A stretch of DNA of 64,000 nucleotides from Gnetum montanum (GCA_015680685.1 MNCI01008572.1:629229-693228), one strand, 5' to 3'; positions 10,481-23,270 are shown, numbered from the stretch's first letter. Translations and numbers: made by a program. The notes: generated by a model from the sequence alone, not told the origin.

Positions 10481-13400
10481 ATGGCACCTAAAAGAGAACA
10501 CAAACACCGAGCGCTCACCAAGGTGGACGAGGTGAAAGACACCTTGGGATGTCTATCATAGGCGCACGTCACAGTATGAGAGGAGACTCTATTAGCTTGG
10601 TAAGTTGCTATGCTACCTTTGTTTTCCATGTTGTTTTTGTTGTCTCTTCTTTTTATTTTGTCATTTTTTTTTTAAATCCGTGTCTTCTATCACCGTTTTG
10701 GTTGTTGTTTTGGCCGTTACACCACCACCATTGCGGATTCAGCTGTGACGGGTGTACAGATGCTATGCTAAGCTTGCATGCAATATTTCCTAGACCGCCA
10801 TTATTGTGACTACCTCTCCATAGGGGTTTAGGTGATCCTCGCAACCTAGCATGCAAGCAGCGTAGCGTATGGCCCTCAGGAGGGTTTGGCCATACGTGAG
10901 ATTTAACAACGTAACATGTGTTTAACGTAGTGTAGTGCGAGTCATTTTGTATGGAAAAAGATTGGTTAAAATGGCTATAGCATAAAAAAATTATTTTTAT
11001 TTGAAATTTGTATTTAAATTTTTTGTTACGCTAGGCTGGTGTGTTGTAAGACCTTTAGACCAATGCATCAGTAGTATCGTGTTGCTACACTATTGATCCT
11101 ACAATTCCGTTGGTGAATCTACCTTAATTGTAAATCTATTATATTGTTGTGCTATGCTACATTCAAAAAAGATTATGCTACGCTGTTTGCAATCAGGGGT
11201 TTATGCTACGCTACATGCAAAGAAAGAGTTATGCTACACTATTTAAAAATGGCTAATCATGCTATGCTACATGTGAACTCCACTTGAACATAATGCTAAT
11301 GTTTGTCATTCTGTTATGCAGGGTGATGTTAAAATCCATTTTGATTTTCCTAGAGATTGTAGGGGTTTTATGCTGCCTAAGTGAATCGGTGGCCAACGTT
11401 CCTCTACCCCATGCACGTGTGGAGTGACAAGTGGTCTAGTTCCGGGAAGGTGCACAGAACTTCCTACAAATCCTCCTCCAACACTTTAGCGTGATTGTTT
11501 GGTCACACTTATCGATGGAGGCAGCAGCCGCAATTATAGAAACCCTGTTGCCTGGGGCAAATTGGGGTATTCTAAAATTTCTGATCGATGGGGAAATCGG
11601 GGGCGAGTAGGTAGGAGGATCCAACCAGTGCCCAAAAAGCTTGAGACACTTGACTTGGATCTGGGAGATGCTAGAGTATAAGTGTTACCACGTATACAAT
11701 ACATTGTTTGTTGCCCACCACATGGGCACCTATTTTCAGAACCCACCAAGAACTGTTTATTTTGCCAGTGGGTGAGTTTTGTAAATGTATTCCATCACGT
11801 TATGTAATGCATGCTATGCTAGGAAAAAATGTTAATAGTGTATGTGTTTTTTTTTTGCTGTGTGTTACCAGGTTTTATATCAACAAGAGTGGGCTTCACG
11901 GTGATACTGATGCCTTAGCTTTGGCATAGATGGCTTTGCGGGAGTTTTCCTCTATTGGGAACATGCATGCCACCATGATAGGCCAATGTAGGGGTGAGTA
12001 CAAAACCTATCCAACCCAGTACTTCCAGTTTTACAATAAGTGTAAGAAGGTTGGTTGGTTGGATGGGGATTGGGCATCCCTTAGGCCGATCACCATTGAA
12101 GATGTGTCAATGGAACTCCCACCATTCTCATCATCATTTAAACCTGGTAAGCTAGGCCATGAATTCATGTTTGCATGTTCAAGTGTTGTTTCATTTTTCT
12201 TTTATTTTTTATTTTGTTTTGTTTAACTTTTTACTTTTTCTTTTTATAAACTACTACAATGATGAAGAAATCCCAAGAGGTCACCATGATCACCTCTGGG
12301 CATAACGAGGCCAACATTTATTTCAAGTATGGGGAGGTGGACGAGACCCAACGCTGGCTCTACAACGGGGCCCCAGAATCACTCAACAACCTTCAAGACG
12401 TTGGGCTCATGGAGTTGTTCTTGGTCGTCAACCCAAGCATCCCTACTGCCGAGATGCTTGCCCTAGCCAACTCCTTTTTTGAAAAAGCAAACTGCTTCCA
12501 CACACATGTGCATGGTGTGTTGGTGGTTCTTGAGATTAATGACTAAATATTTGCAAATCTCTTCAGTGTCCCTTCTAATGGCCTCCTCGTAGGAGCAAAG
12601 ACCAAAAAGGAGGCTAACCATTAGGGGGACATTTAGGAGTGGCTAGGGGTGGCGAAGGGCTACAAGGGGATCCATGTTGAAGAGGCCAGACTAAGAATGG
12701 CCAAAATGGTTTACCCCATCTTCCGTGCTCGTGCTTTCCCCAAGCTAGTTTCCTAAGGAAAATCATTAGTATCAAGCAAGTTTGGATTATGAGAGAAGTC
12801 ATGGACGAGCAAGCCCATTATAATTGGGCCAAGAATCTTTGCAAAGGTCTGCAGGCTAAAATGGTCAAGCTTCGTAGGAAGCCTAAATCCCATTTCAATG
12901 TGCATCATGCCTTTTCTGTAGCCTGCCTACGGCGCATCACAGAATTCTTGGTAGTTCGTGAGAATGAAGTCTAGGTGATGTAGAATCGTAACCAGATTTC
13001 CAAACCATGGATTTTCTATGTCTTCCATACCACCTGATCCTAGGATCCCCCAGAATCTATCGGGGAATCATTTTCAATGACGACCAAGGATCAGGTGGCG
13101 CGCAACTTTTGTGGCCAAGACAACGTAGGAGAGGCACCCCCTGCTACTACAGGAAGCGTATCACAGGGAAAATGCCTCATCACAGAGATGGTGGCAACTA
13201 GATTGCAACGTAAGAGGTCTCACCCAATTGAGGAGCCTCCCCATACAAATGAACAAGGAGGGCAAAAACTATAGTTCAAGCTTCGCAAACTGTAGCCTCC
13301 CATCGATAAGTGCATCCTCTATTTATTTGTTGCCTCATTTGTTTGGTTAATGCTTGATGTGCTGTGCTATGCTAGGTAGCGTAGCACAACGTAGCATTTG

Positions 13401-15190
13401 TTTCAAGTTAGTATGTTTTTGCCTAATGTGATCACGCTTTATTAGCAAAGGAAGAAGAAGGTGAAGAAGAGGTGATGACGCCTGAAATAGGGGTGGTTAA
13501 TAAAGATGCAAGGGTCCCAGCCATAGAGGAAAGGGCCCTGGTCAAGAAAGAAGGAGCTCCTGCTGGTGAGGATAATGTTCCTGCGAATGAGGAGGATGAC
13601 ACTCCTACTAATGAGGAGGACACTTCTACTAATGAGAAAAAGGTGGATGCCATAGGAAGAAGGGCCCCAGTGAATAAAGAAGAGGCCCCTATCAACCAGA
13701 GAGAGGCCTCCACCAATGATCCCTTCACTGAATGTAGTTCAATGCCAGAAGAGCAAATGAACGTGGAGGGCGTTGCCATGATGTTAAGTCAACTAGAAGG
13801 AGGGGAGCTACAACTTGATGCTAGTGAGTTTGACTGCATGTTTGATAGTTTGTTGATGGGTGACCCCCCTACTATCACCCTTGAGGATTTGCTGGGTAGG
13901 AGCTTTACATTATCATTTATGTTTCTCATCAGCTTTATTGTAGTCCTCTCAGTCATAACTAACACGTTTTTTTATGTAGCAGACACCGCTATTAACACTG
14001 CAGGACCTTCTTCGATCTGCCTGCGACCATGGTCTGAGACCCCTAATAAGTTTGCCTTCATGTATGGGGTGGTTGATGACATGATCTACCTTCTAAAGCA
14101 GATCGATCCAAAAATGGGTGAGTGAAGTAGCTACGCTAGGCCTTTTAAACTACTAAACTTTGCTACGCTGTGACTGATGCCTTTTTGTGTGCATTTGACA
14201 GCCTCTCGCCTCAAGTGGGATCCCAAACAAGTAGTGAAGGTCGATGTCATGCCTACATTCCCACCGAAAGTGACTGAAGTACCTCATTGCATATACGATG
14301 AGGCTAGCGAATGTCCGCTGTACTCGGCATGCTCATTATGGGAGTGTAGGCATGTAAATGAAGACCTATGGAAGCGGGTCTAGAGGATTGAGAAGGAGAA
14401 GGAAAATCTAACTGCTGAGGTGGGAGACCTCTGCTCCAAGAATGAGTTCCTTTTGGCCTGGGATACCAACGATGGTAGTTGACACACAGCTGTTATTAAT
14501 TATGCAAGATATTGGATGGTTGTGCAATGCAACAACGAGGCCACACGTGAAATAATAGAGCAGTGTATGCAAATGGACTTATTGGCCCAAAAGAACCAAG
14601 ATTAGAAAGATTATAGTGTAAGAGTTTACAAGTGGGGGCAGTCACAAAAAAACCATAAGCATATATATAAACTGGAACGTGCCACCTACCGTAAATAGTT
14701 CTGGGATGCTTCTGTAAAGTTGTATACGCATGAAGTGTTCCTGGATGTCATTGGTGCTTCTGGGGCTTATGACAAGTTCATGCAACAAGTGATGGTCAGT
14801 GAATCCCTTGAACAGGAAGTGAGTTTCCCTGCAGGTGGGATAGCCACTACCTCCTTTTCTCTAGGTCCACTGAGATGGATGGCTATTGAAAAGGAGAAAG
14901 TTGCAGGAAACGCTAACTTAGGAGATAGGCACTGGGTGGACATTACTAAAGAGGAGGTTTGGAAATGCCTTAGAACTAGCTTGGATCGCATACCCCCTAA
15001 GACAGATGCGGGGCCATCTCAGGTTAGTCACTTTCTTACAATGCAACAATTTATTTTATTCTAGCTTTTATTGTGACTCTAGCTGACTACTTTAATTTCT
15101 ATGATACAGAATCCAAATGAAGATAGAAGGAGCTCTAAGGGTGGAAATGATGATGCAAAGGAAGATGATGTAGAGGAAGATGATGCATGA
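10481..15190 (+). pseudogene. Antisense multi-exon gene of element B (unknown family)
   Basis: It is transcribed opposite to B's gag-pol and sits between protease and RT. Exons inferred by alignment with the C copy: 10481-10599 (starts MAPKREHKH), about 11350-11771, 11872-12147, about 12265-13302, 13446-13893, 13980-14117, 14202-15022, 15110-15190. Donors and acceptors fit plant introns (gtaagt, gtgagt, gtaagc; ttaccag, atgtag, ttgacag, atacag). Shared words include TYFQNPPRTV, AREFSSI-like MALREFSSIGN, ISKPWI and VGEAPP. Exon 5 is Glu/Pro-rich with NEED repeats. Exon 7 has a coiled coil near VNEDLWKRV, then MQMDLLAQKN and FLDVIGAS. The last exon is acidic and ends DDA-stop. Stops and frameshifts in exons 1, 2, 4 and 7 make it a pseudogene. 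I do not recognise the fold. Confidence 0.72.
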
Positions 15191-15409
15191 TAGCAAGGGA
15201 TCTTATTTGTATTTTTGAAAGAATATTGCAAACATTATTTAATTGATACTTTAAATGGAAGATGAATTATGACAAGATTCATTTTATTCTGGCTTGTGTA
15301 TTATCTATGTTATTTGTTTTTATCCTTTTCGTCTTAGTTTTAGGACATTTTGGGCCGTGGTTAGATGATAAGAAAGAGAAATTTTTTTTTTATTTAGTTG
15401 TTTGAATAG
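15191..15409. other. Spacer after the antisense gene in B
   Basis: AT-rich spacer between the antisense-gene stop and the array of GGCC-type dyads. On the + strand it would be the 3' UTR of the antisense gene. It has poly-T and poly-A-rich stretches but no clear polyadenylation signal that I would defend. Confidence 0.3.
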
Positions 15410-15700
15410 CCAGTTTTAGGCCTTGGCGGGCTATAGTGGTAGTTTAAGGCCATTTCAGGCCATCGTTAGTTTTAGATCATTTCGGGCCATCGCGGAGACA
15501 CGGGGTAAAGAATTTTGCCAGTTTTAGGCCTTAGCAGGCCGTGTGTAATTTTAGGCCATTTCAGGCCATCAAACGATGGTAAAGAGAAAGTTTCGCTAGT
15601 TTTAGGCCTTAGCAGGCCATGTGTACTTTTAGGCCATCTCAGGCCGTGGCAATGATAGTAAAGGAAAATTTTGCTAGTTTTAGGCCTTAACGGGCCATAA
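15410..15700 (+). repeat. Dyad-repeat array Z of element B (8 units)
   Basis: Eight units of the form ccagtttta-GGCC-ttagca-GGCC or -GGCC-atttca-GGCC, at irregular spacing, with two spacer classes alternating (ttagca and atttca). The arms are now self-complementary GGCC, unlike arrays X and Y. The array lies between the antisense gene and the protease. Element C has GGCC-type units at the equivalent place (22890-23260). Confidence 0.78.
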
Positions 15701-15834
15701 AATATGCAAATGAAGTACACAACGCAAGCCATGTAAATACAGAGGATGTTAAAGCCAACGATGGATGTAAAGCAAATGGTGTAGGTGTGGAGAAGTATGT
15801 GTAATGTAGCTATGCTAACGTGGATACTGTTTAA

Positions 15835-17328
15835 CTTTGGAGTTTCTTTTTGACCCATCGTGGGTTCGACAATGTATAAGGCCGAGGAGCCTTATTGTGG
15901 TATTCCTCTACGCTATTGTTTGCTACCTGAAATGGTAGTTTAGACCATGTTGTGACTTCGTTAGTACCAGTTTTAGCTTGTTCAAAATGTGCCTCCATTT
16001 GAACAAGGGCTTGTTCTTCAGAGACTTCGATCTCTGAACCTTGCTCTACCCCCACATTGTTTATGGTCCTAGGAGTTATTTCATCATTGTGTATCACCAC
16101 TTCCCCTCCTACATAGGGTAAATGGATCTCCTGATGTATCGACAATGAAATGGCCCTCAGTTGAACCAACCACAACCTCCCCAAAATCAGGTTGAATCCT
16201 ACCATCTCCTCTACCACTATAAACTTTGCATTTGTGGGGAACTGGTCAACTACCACAAAGTTAATTTGCACAGTCCCTTTTACCTACACTTGTGCCCCAC
16301 TAAACAACTTTAGGTAGGATGTCGTCATGGGCTTAATCTGATCCACTAGGCCCAACTTGTCCACAATGGGAAAAGGGATGACATTGGTCGCTACACCATC
16401 ATCAATGTACACTCTTAGAATCTGGTGTTGGCCAACCCAAATTGTGATGAACATTGGTGCCATTGTCACCTAACCCTTTTCAGGGTTGTCTTTAATGGAC
16501 CCATCATAGAATGTTAACTGAGTCGGCCCCGATTTTTCAGATGCATGAGGGAGCATACCTACATGAATTGCCTTTTCCTCAGCTAGTATGCTTTCATCCA
16601 CTGGTATGAATGTCATCATATGAACTAGGGCCTCATGATGCATGGTAGAGGTCATCACCAAGTCATATAGGCTCAAAGTTGTATTCTTCTATTCCAAAGC
16701 CTGCTTAACCTAGGTAATGGAATTTAGTAGGTCCTACCAACCCTCCTGTTGCTCGCTACCCTTCTTTTCCTCCATTCATCCTAGGAGACGAATTTCCCAA
16801 GGAAGAGTAGTTTCAGGCTTGGGGTTGGACCTTTTCGGGAGGGCCGATGATGATTGCTTGGGCGTAGCAACGTCAACTATTGATGATGAGGGATGCAAAG
16901 GCATGGAAGATGAGGGAGTAGGCCTAAGAGGGCTTGAGGCAGTATGTTGTTTAGCCGCCTCACTTGTCAAATGCTCTTCTCATTTCCTTGGATGAGAAGA
17001 CTGTGATGACATCTTATGCAGGGTGGGGGCAGTCAAGTGGTTTGGCCCCCTAATGATGAATGGTGTTTGCGATGTTAGTACAGGCGATGGTGCGGTCTTG
17101 TTTACAAAAGGTGCAAGGGTGGATGTCTGAGGAGGGACCTTTAGGATGAACAGTTGTTGCGGCGTTTTCTTGGCCGCGGCTAGTGTCGGTGCACTACGTT
17201 GAGGCATGCAAACCACAAACGGTTGCTAAGGCGGTTTGGGATTACTGTCTATGCCAATAGAGTTGATGATGTAACCAACGTTGTTGGCATTAAGTGGGTC
17301 TATGTAAATATGCATAGATTAATTCTTG
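15835..17328 (-). pseudogene. Element B protease and gag-protease linker
   Basis: On the minus strand the linker runs first (about 17.3-16.5 kb, Pro/Ser-rich, then LYDLVMTSTMHHEALVHM), then the retropepsin: VYIDDGVATNVIP near 16400, PFPIVDKLGLVDQI, and the LILGRLWLVQLR segment near 16190. The active-site triad reads Asp-Asp-Gly rather than Asp-Ser/Thr-Gly; element C reads the same. The protein ends at KKKLQS-stop near 15835; the C copy ends at KRQLRS-stop, so the stop is ancestral. A stop at the 16470 junction and a break at 16272-16283 disrupt it. Element C interrupts B at 17329-17333. Confidence 0.8.
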
Positions 17329-17333
17329 GGGTG

Positions 17334-18770
17334 TGAAACATCATGAAAATTTCGAGGCCTCGACAGTTTAGTGAAAAAACTGGTGACTCAGACGAAGGGT
17401 TGCAACAAGGTGAGGCGCAACAAGTTCCTTTTCAGTCGAAGGTCTGTCCCGCAGCGCTGCGTAGCACAGCAAAAGTGAATTCCAGAGGATGGATCAAAGT
17501 GATGGATGCATGGCAGCCAAGCTTCCAATTTCGCAAGTTATCTGTTTCAAAATCTTAATTTTTGGCAAATTACGCTGTATTACGCTACATACCGTAACGT
17601 CACATTGTGCAGCGTAATATCAAAGACAGCCCACCATAGCATCAAGGATGGCAAGCATACAAGACTTCGACAACCTGGCAAAAAAAAACATCAAGTCCTA
17701 AGCAATAGTTTGTAGTATAATGCGCGTCTCAGCAAGTTTTCTTTTCTGGTTAAGAGGCCCATTACACTGCTTTATGTAGCGCAGCGTAGTAAAAACCCCA
17801 AAAAGGATAGAAATAGAGGAAACGCGGCAACAACACTTTAACTTTTGTAGTTTCATCATTTTACGCTAAATTATGCTACTATGTGTAATTTAGTGTAATG
17901 CAGTGTAATTCAAGTAATGACAAGCACATCATACACTACAATACGCTCTCCAACATATTACAGCATAATCAAAGGACAGTCTGTTGCCAAAGCCCGCATG
18001 AGGGTAGTTTACGATGTGCCATGCAGCATGGCGTCGTAAGCTTGAATGATAACACATTAAGTCAATGGCATTTTATGAGTACAGGACACACGTCACTTAA
18101 ACCGTGTTTCTCTCCTGATCTTAACCTTATAAATGCTCCAGTTGACGATGATCAAGGGGTTGGCAAAATTTTTCTTTCAAGACTGGCAAAAGAGCAAACG
18201 AGAATCAGCGATCATGAGAACGCTGAAAGTGACTAACAAGAATTCTTGGTCAGAAACAATTGGCTACCAGATATTCTCCCACGGATCTGACTTCCTTGCG
18301 CCTAGATTGGCTAGATCAAGGTAGATTGATCCTCCCTTGTTTCATCTTTGTATAACTTTCTTGTCACTGGCATATGCTTCGTCCAAACCGAAGTCCGCCT
18401 GAAGTCATTGTATCAAACATATTGTTTTTCATAAATTAAATCTCAGATCTTGTGATCATGTTATTTGTCAAATCTGATCTCTTGCACCCTAGTTAGACAA
18501 ATTTGGCAATCTTACCTAAATCATTTACATTATCTTCAACTACTTTCGGGGTAACAACATTACATCACTTCATAAAGAACCTTCATTTCTCCATCAAAAT
18601 TATTATCAAACCTTTTACTGATTAAATAAGTCCCTGTCTGCTTGACAAGACCATTCAGGGCACCTCGGATTCATTTTCTCCAGCACGGTCCTCGCACGGA
18701 TTTGAGGTTAGAACTGTGTACCACGGATTTCCGTCAGTATTTCCAGCGGCTGACGTTTTCCATCGTTACA
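17334..18770 (+). repeat. Element C 5' LTR
   Basis: A 1437 bp LTR, collinear with 33075-34514. It contains palindromic words built on TTACGCTA/TAGCGTAA near 17570-17620, 17766-17795, 17860-17910 and 17930-17975. They parallel the GCTACGCTA words of B's LTRs, although the rest of the LTR differs. It ends catcgttaca, followed by the primer site. Confidence 0.9.
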
Positions 18771-18776
18771 GTTTTC

Positions 18777-18793
18777 TGGCTCTAGAAGGAGGG
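18777..18793 (+). other. Element C primer-binding site
   Basis: tggctctagaaggaggg lies six bases after the LTR end. Element B has tggcactagaaggaggg at the matching place (reverse complement of 37041-37057). The shared 17-mer with one change marks the site where a host tRNA 3' end would prime minus-strand synthesis. I have not assigned the tRNA. Confidence 0.75.
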
Positions 18794-19016
18794 CATGAAC
18801 CTCCGATCCGCACTTTACGGGTAGTCTTGTAAGCTGTCTATACCCATTGTTGATCAACGTAAACGTAATACCTCCAAGGTTGTTTACGAAATCATGTGGT
18901 ACAGATCGGTCACTTTGACGATTCCTTTGGAATCCTATGAGATAAAAAGCCCTGATTATTATCTTAGTTTGCATCTATTGTCCCGATTTTTATCTTTTAT
19001 CATCATCATTTCGAAA

Positions 19017-21349
19017 ATGGTTACATCAACCACAGCTATTGATACTGCCAATCTCGAAAACCCTTGGACTCTGCAAGTTATGCCCCCCGTGGTTGAGCAA
19101 CCACAAGTCCAGTGCGACCACGCCACTCCCTTAGGCTACAAAACAAGGAGCTGGAGGAACAAGCTCAACGCATGGAACACTACAATTTCCTCTGTGCTAA
19201 GCTAGGGGCAAATCTACCTCTCTATCCACAAGAAGTTGAGGAAAAACGAGAATACGAGCTCATGTACTGCAATGGGAAAGAACTCATTCCTACGCCTACC
19301 ACTTTCATACCCTTGATAGATCAAAAAAGGTGGGTCATAGATCAAATGTTGATGGCAAAAACATCGCTAGAAGAACTAGAAACCATGTTCCATGAAGAAG
19401 CGCTTCACAATGGACAGGACGATCTAGAATCCCACTCTGAGGAAGGCAATCATGTCGATTTCACCATGGCCCCTCCCTCAACAACGTCTTGTATAAATCC
19501 ATTGTTCATGGTCACTACACCTTTGTCTAACATGGATCGAGTCCCGCGTTCACCGCGTTTACACTTTCTTTCTCCGACTATCTTCCCAGGTGAGGGTTCA
19601 TCACAGATCATTCCTCAGCAGGCACGATTACCTAACTCACCTCATCATGTGCCTGCGCCTGTGCCACCACATGTGCATGCAATCCCTGCAATTCCAGCTA
19701 CGCTCCCGGTTCGCACGACAGAGCCTACCACCATAGCATGGTGGGCTCCCAACATGTCTCTTATCGTGCATCCTACGCAAAACCATCACCATTCCCACCT
19801 TCAAGGCCATGTCCCGCAAGCGCTAAACCCAATTGCAGGACCACTACCTGTACCCTTGGCTATGCAAGCAGCGTATCTAATAGCGCAGCCGATGGTGGTT
19901 CCCCCATCTACGCTAACCACCAGATTGCGGATGCTGCAAGCAACATTGCCGGCAAGGACTATCCCGCCAACCATCGGCCAAGTTGTTACCTCTATGCTGC
20001 TACCTGGTGTAGCTCCCCCTTCCATTTCACACATGACATTCTCATCTATGGGACTAGACCAAGCCTTCCAACTCATTCAGACCCTTATGGAGGAGGTCAA
20101 ACACCTTAAGGCTGCTGGTTCTGACGTGGTACAGGTCATGGACTTCTACCAGGATGATCCTATTAGTCCAGCCGTCCCAGTCCTGTGGTTGCCGCCTGGG
20201 ATGCCTCTTCCTCATTTCATGAAATATAATGGGGAAGGTGATCCCAATGCTCACCTTGTCACTTTCAGGTCAGAGTCCTTATTGCTGCAACAATGGCCAC
20301 ATACCATCATCCAAGTCTTTGCTATGTCCTTAACAGGTAAGGCTTTGGATTGGTATTGAGCACTTCCACGCGCTTCCATTTCAACTTTGGAAGAGCTGTT
20401 AACCCAGTTTGTGACTCGCTTCAAATATAACCTAAAGCCAGAAGTCACACTAGACTAGCTCATGGGAGTTAAGCAAGACCCGCTCGAGTCGGTCCAAAAG
20501 TTCATACAGCGTTGGAGCGCCACCTTGAATGAGATCCGTGAGCCTATCACGGAGGCCCATCTATTGGAAATCTTCAAGGGAGCAGTCAATGACTTTATCA
20601 AGTCTAAGTTGTATTACCTTGCCCCCCATTCCCTCAGCCAAGCTTTTGCTCAGACTAAGAGCATCCAAGATGCAGTAGAGGCTAGAAAAGACCCGACGTA
20701 TGTGGCCTACAAGAACGCTCACAAAAAAAGTAAGGACAAAGGCAAAGCCACCACGACTATAGTGGCGGCGGTAGCTGAAGGGGCCAAGAAGAAAGGTAAC
20801 AACGGTAAGAAAACTACTGTGGAGCCAGCCGAGCCGACAACCAACTCGGGTGGCACCAATCAAGAAGCCTCATCTACCCCTGAAGCATCTCCACAACCAA
20901 GGCCAAAATTTGAGAATACGGATCGCTCAAATTACGCAATCCTACCTATGAAGCCCTCAGAACTTCTGAAGCAATTATTGGCAACTGACCATATCTGACA
21001 CAAGGCGGTGTCCGAGGAGGCTCTGAAATGCCACAGGCACCACTGCGGGTTACTTAAGAATCCCTCCTTAGCCCAACCTAACAAACCGCCTGTGCCTAAG
21101 AACTTTAAGCTAGACTGATTCTGTGACTATCATCAATTGTGCGGCCATGATACGGACTACTACTGGGCATTGAAAGATGACATCCAACATCTGAAAGATC
21201 AAGGGGACTTGATCTTAGATAGCAATAGCCCGACACACCCAAAAAACCAAGCCATGTGTGTGTACCAAAACTCGTTGAACACAAACAATGCAGGGTACAT
21301 AATCAATGCGGTAGGAATAGAGGGCGATAATCAGGCACACCCGAAGTAG
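19017..21349 (+). pseudogene. Element C gag
   Basis: The start is ATG at 19017 (MVTSTTAID), matched by MISSTTAIC at the B gag start. A frameshift near 19110 moves to the long frame 19112-20359. Features: a coiled N-terminal part, YCNGKELIPTP, a long Pro/Ala-rich stretch, FMKYNGEGDPNAHL and the capsid-like LTGKALDWY. Then come the second capsid half (QDPLESVQKFIQRW; FKGAVNDFI) and a basic Lys-rich tail. A terminal motif CDYHQLCGHDTDYYWALKDDI near 21120-21180 (given in pieces in B) is the Tat-type substitute for a zinc knuckle, with the last Cys changed to Tyr. In-frame stops lie at 20357, about 20456, 20996 and about 21116. Confidence 0.85.
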
Positions 21350-22720
21350 CCTTTTATGTTGCGAACGCAACCTCGCTCGACCCAAATGACAGGTCTGTCG
21401 GTGCTAATGAGTGGCACTTCAAGGCACCCTTTCATCCTCCGAACTTCATCCCAGAATGCTTCTCGACAGCCTGCAATCATTAAAGCCAAGGCATAGCCTG
21501 CGCCTACACCCAAGGCACCCTTAGTTATCAAAGTGCCAAAACTATCAACTGCCCCTTCTACACAGGGGCAATCCTCTAAGTCAAACTTACCTACTGTCAC
21601 TGTTGATGCGGCCAAGGGTCCTCTTATGCTAGGGTTACCCAAACCTCAACCCCTCGCTTCAGCACCGTTAGCTCCACTTGCCAAGGACAAAGAGGTTACA
21701 CGAAAGCAATTATCTCCCCCAAGCCAAAGGAAGCCTAACCCTCGACCAACTACCACTCCTCCCCATGAAATTTACCTCTTAGGGCGAATGGAGGAGGAAA
21801 AGGGTGACAGACACTCTAATCATGGGCAAAATCTCTTTGATGCCCTGGCACAAGTCAAACAGGCTTTGAAACAAAAAAATACAATGTTGAGCCTTTATGA
21901 CTTGCTCATGACATCACAAACACATTGTGAAGCTATGGTTCACATGCTAATGTCCATACCTATGGATGAAAGCCTACCGGCAGATGAAGGAGCAATTCAC
22001 TCCATCATGCTTCCCCTTGCTGCTAAAAAATCTAATCCCACCTCGTTGACCTTTCATGACGAATCCATCAAGGATGACCCTGAGGATCAAGTGACTACAG
22101 CACCCATGTTCATCACTATCTGAGTCGGCCAGCACCGAATCCAGAGAGTACATGTAGATGACGGGGCGTCCAATAATGTCATCCCTTATCCCATAGTGGA
22201 TAAATTAGGCTTGATCGATCAGATTAGTGCTACAACAACGTCATGCCTAAAGTCATTCAATGGGGCACAAGTGCAGGTCAAAGGTACCGTCCACATCAAC
22301 TTTGTAGCAGGGGATCAATTCCCCATAAATGCTACGTTTATCATGGTTGAAGAGATACCTGGATTCAATTTAATTCTTGGGAGGTCTTGGTTAGCCCAAT
22401 TAAGGGTAGTTTCATCACCCATTCATTAGGAAATCCATTTGCCTTACATAGGAGGAGAAGTAGTTATCCGCGCTGATGAAACAATTCCTCAGGCTATTAA
22501 TAAGAGAGAGACAGAACAAGGGTCAGAGATAGAAATGTCTAAGAATCAATCCCCTGTTCTAGTACCCGAGCAAGCCGAAACAGTGGCTGATGATAGTCTA
22601 ACTTGGGCCGAACTACTGTTCCCAGGGGAAGATTGCTATGTGAAGGAGAAGGGCCATAACTCTCCCCGTCCTTACGCATCGTTAAAGACAAAGGTAATTA
22701 AGAGACAATTACGGAGTTAG
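21350..22720 (+). pseudogene. Element C protease and gag-protease linker
   Basis: The linker is Pro/Lys-rich (21533 onward) and passes through LYDLLMTSQTHCEAMVHML. It leads into retropepsin: VHVDDGASNNVIPY near 22150, PIVDKLGLIDQI, and LILGRSWLAQLR near 22375. Stops at 22121-22123 and 22427-22429 break it. The frame ends QLRS-stop at 22718-22720, the same place as in element B. No RT follows for 5.3 kb. Just after the stop, gcaagtaaaa could serve as a 5' splice site. Confidence 0.82.
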
Positions 22721-22889
22721 CAAGTAAAAAAATGTTGCCTAACTACTAAGGTCTCATAAATCACTCTGTTTATGCTTATCGTCTATGCTTCTTATGTTTA
22801 CACATGTATTTACGCTTTCCTCAAGTTAATTTCATTACGCTCTTGTTTACCTTTGTGTTTAGCTTTACGTTTTTATCTTCTTTACTCCT

Positions 22890-23270
22890 ATTACACAACA
22901 GCTCGAAATGGCCTTAAACTAGCAACCTTCTACATTTCGTTCTCAAATTATGCAAAGGCCCGAAATGGCCCTAAACTAGCAACTTCATTTACACATGGCA
23001 CTTGAATTAGCTACGGCCCAAAATGGCCTTAAACTAGCAATTTCACTTACCCTTTGTACCTAAATCCCATTTATGCTTAGAATGCAAATTTCACTCATGC
23101 TCTATACCGGAATCCAATTTACGCTTACTTTTCATACTTTAAAACTAAAAACAACAAAAAGGGGCTTGAAACAGTCTCAAACTAGCAATATCATTTATGT
23201 TTTACATTTAGACAATTTAATAGTCCGCGACGGTTTCAAACTAGTAACCACATCGACGCTATGCTCCCAA
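22890..23270 (-). repeat. Dyad-repeat array Z of element C
   Basis: About five units whose reverse complement reads ctagtttaa-GGCC-atttcg-GGCC (near 22905, 22965, 23020), with decayed versions near 23180 and 23235. Position and arm type match array Z of element B: between protease and the 3' end of the antisense gene. Confidence 0.7.

Noticed and set aside
11434-11749. Overlapping ORFs on both strands around 11.4-11.75 kb
   Set aside because: Those not in the exon 2 frame are shadows; only the frame with WIWEMLEY-KCYHVYNTLF matches element C.
10481-15190. Antisense gene as a captured plant mobile domain (PMD) or Transposase_28 gene
   Set aside because: No PMD signature such as a GLxxDG-type turn or the family's conserved Trp motifs could be identified. 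Kept as unknown.
19637-20254. Minus-strand and frame-shifted ORFs over the element C gag
   Set aside because: Shadows of the Pro-rich gag frame; no homology in element B at the matching place.
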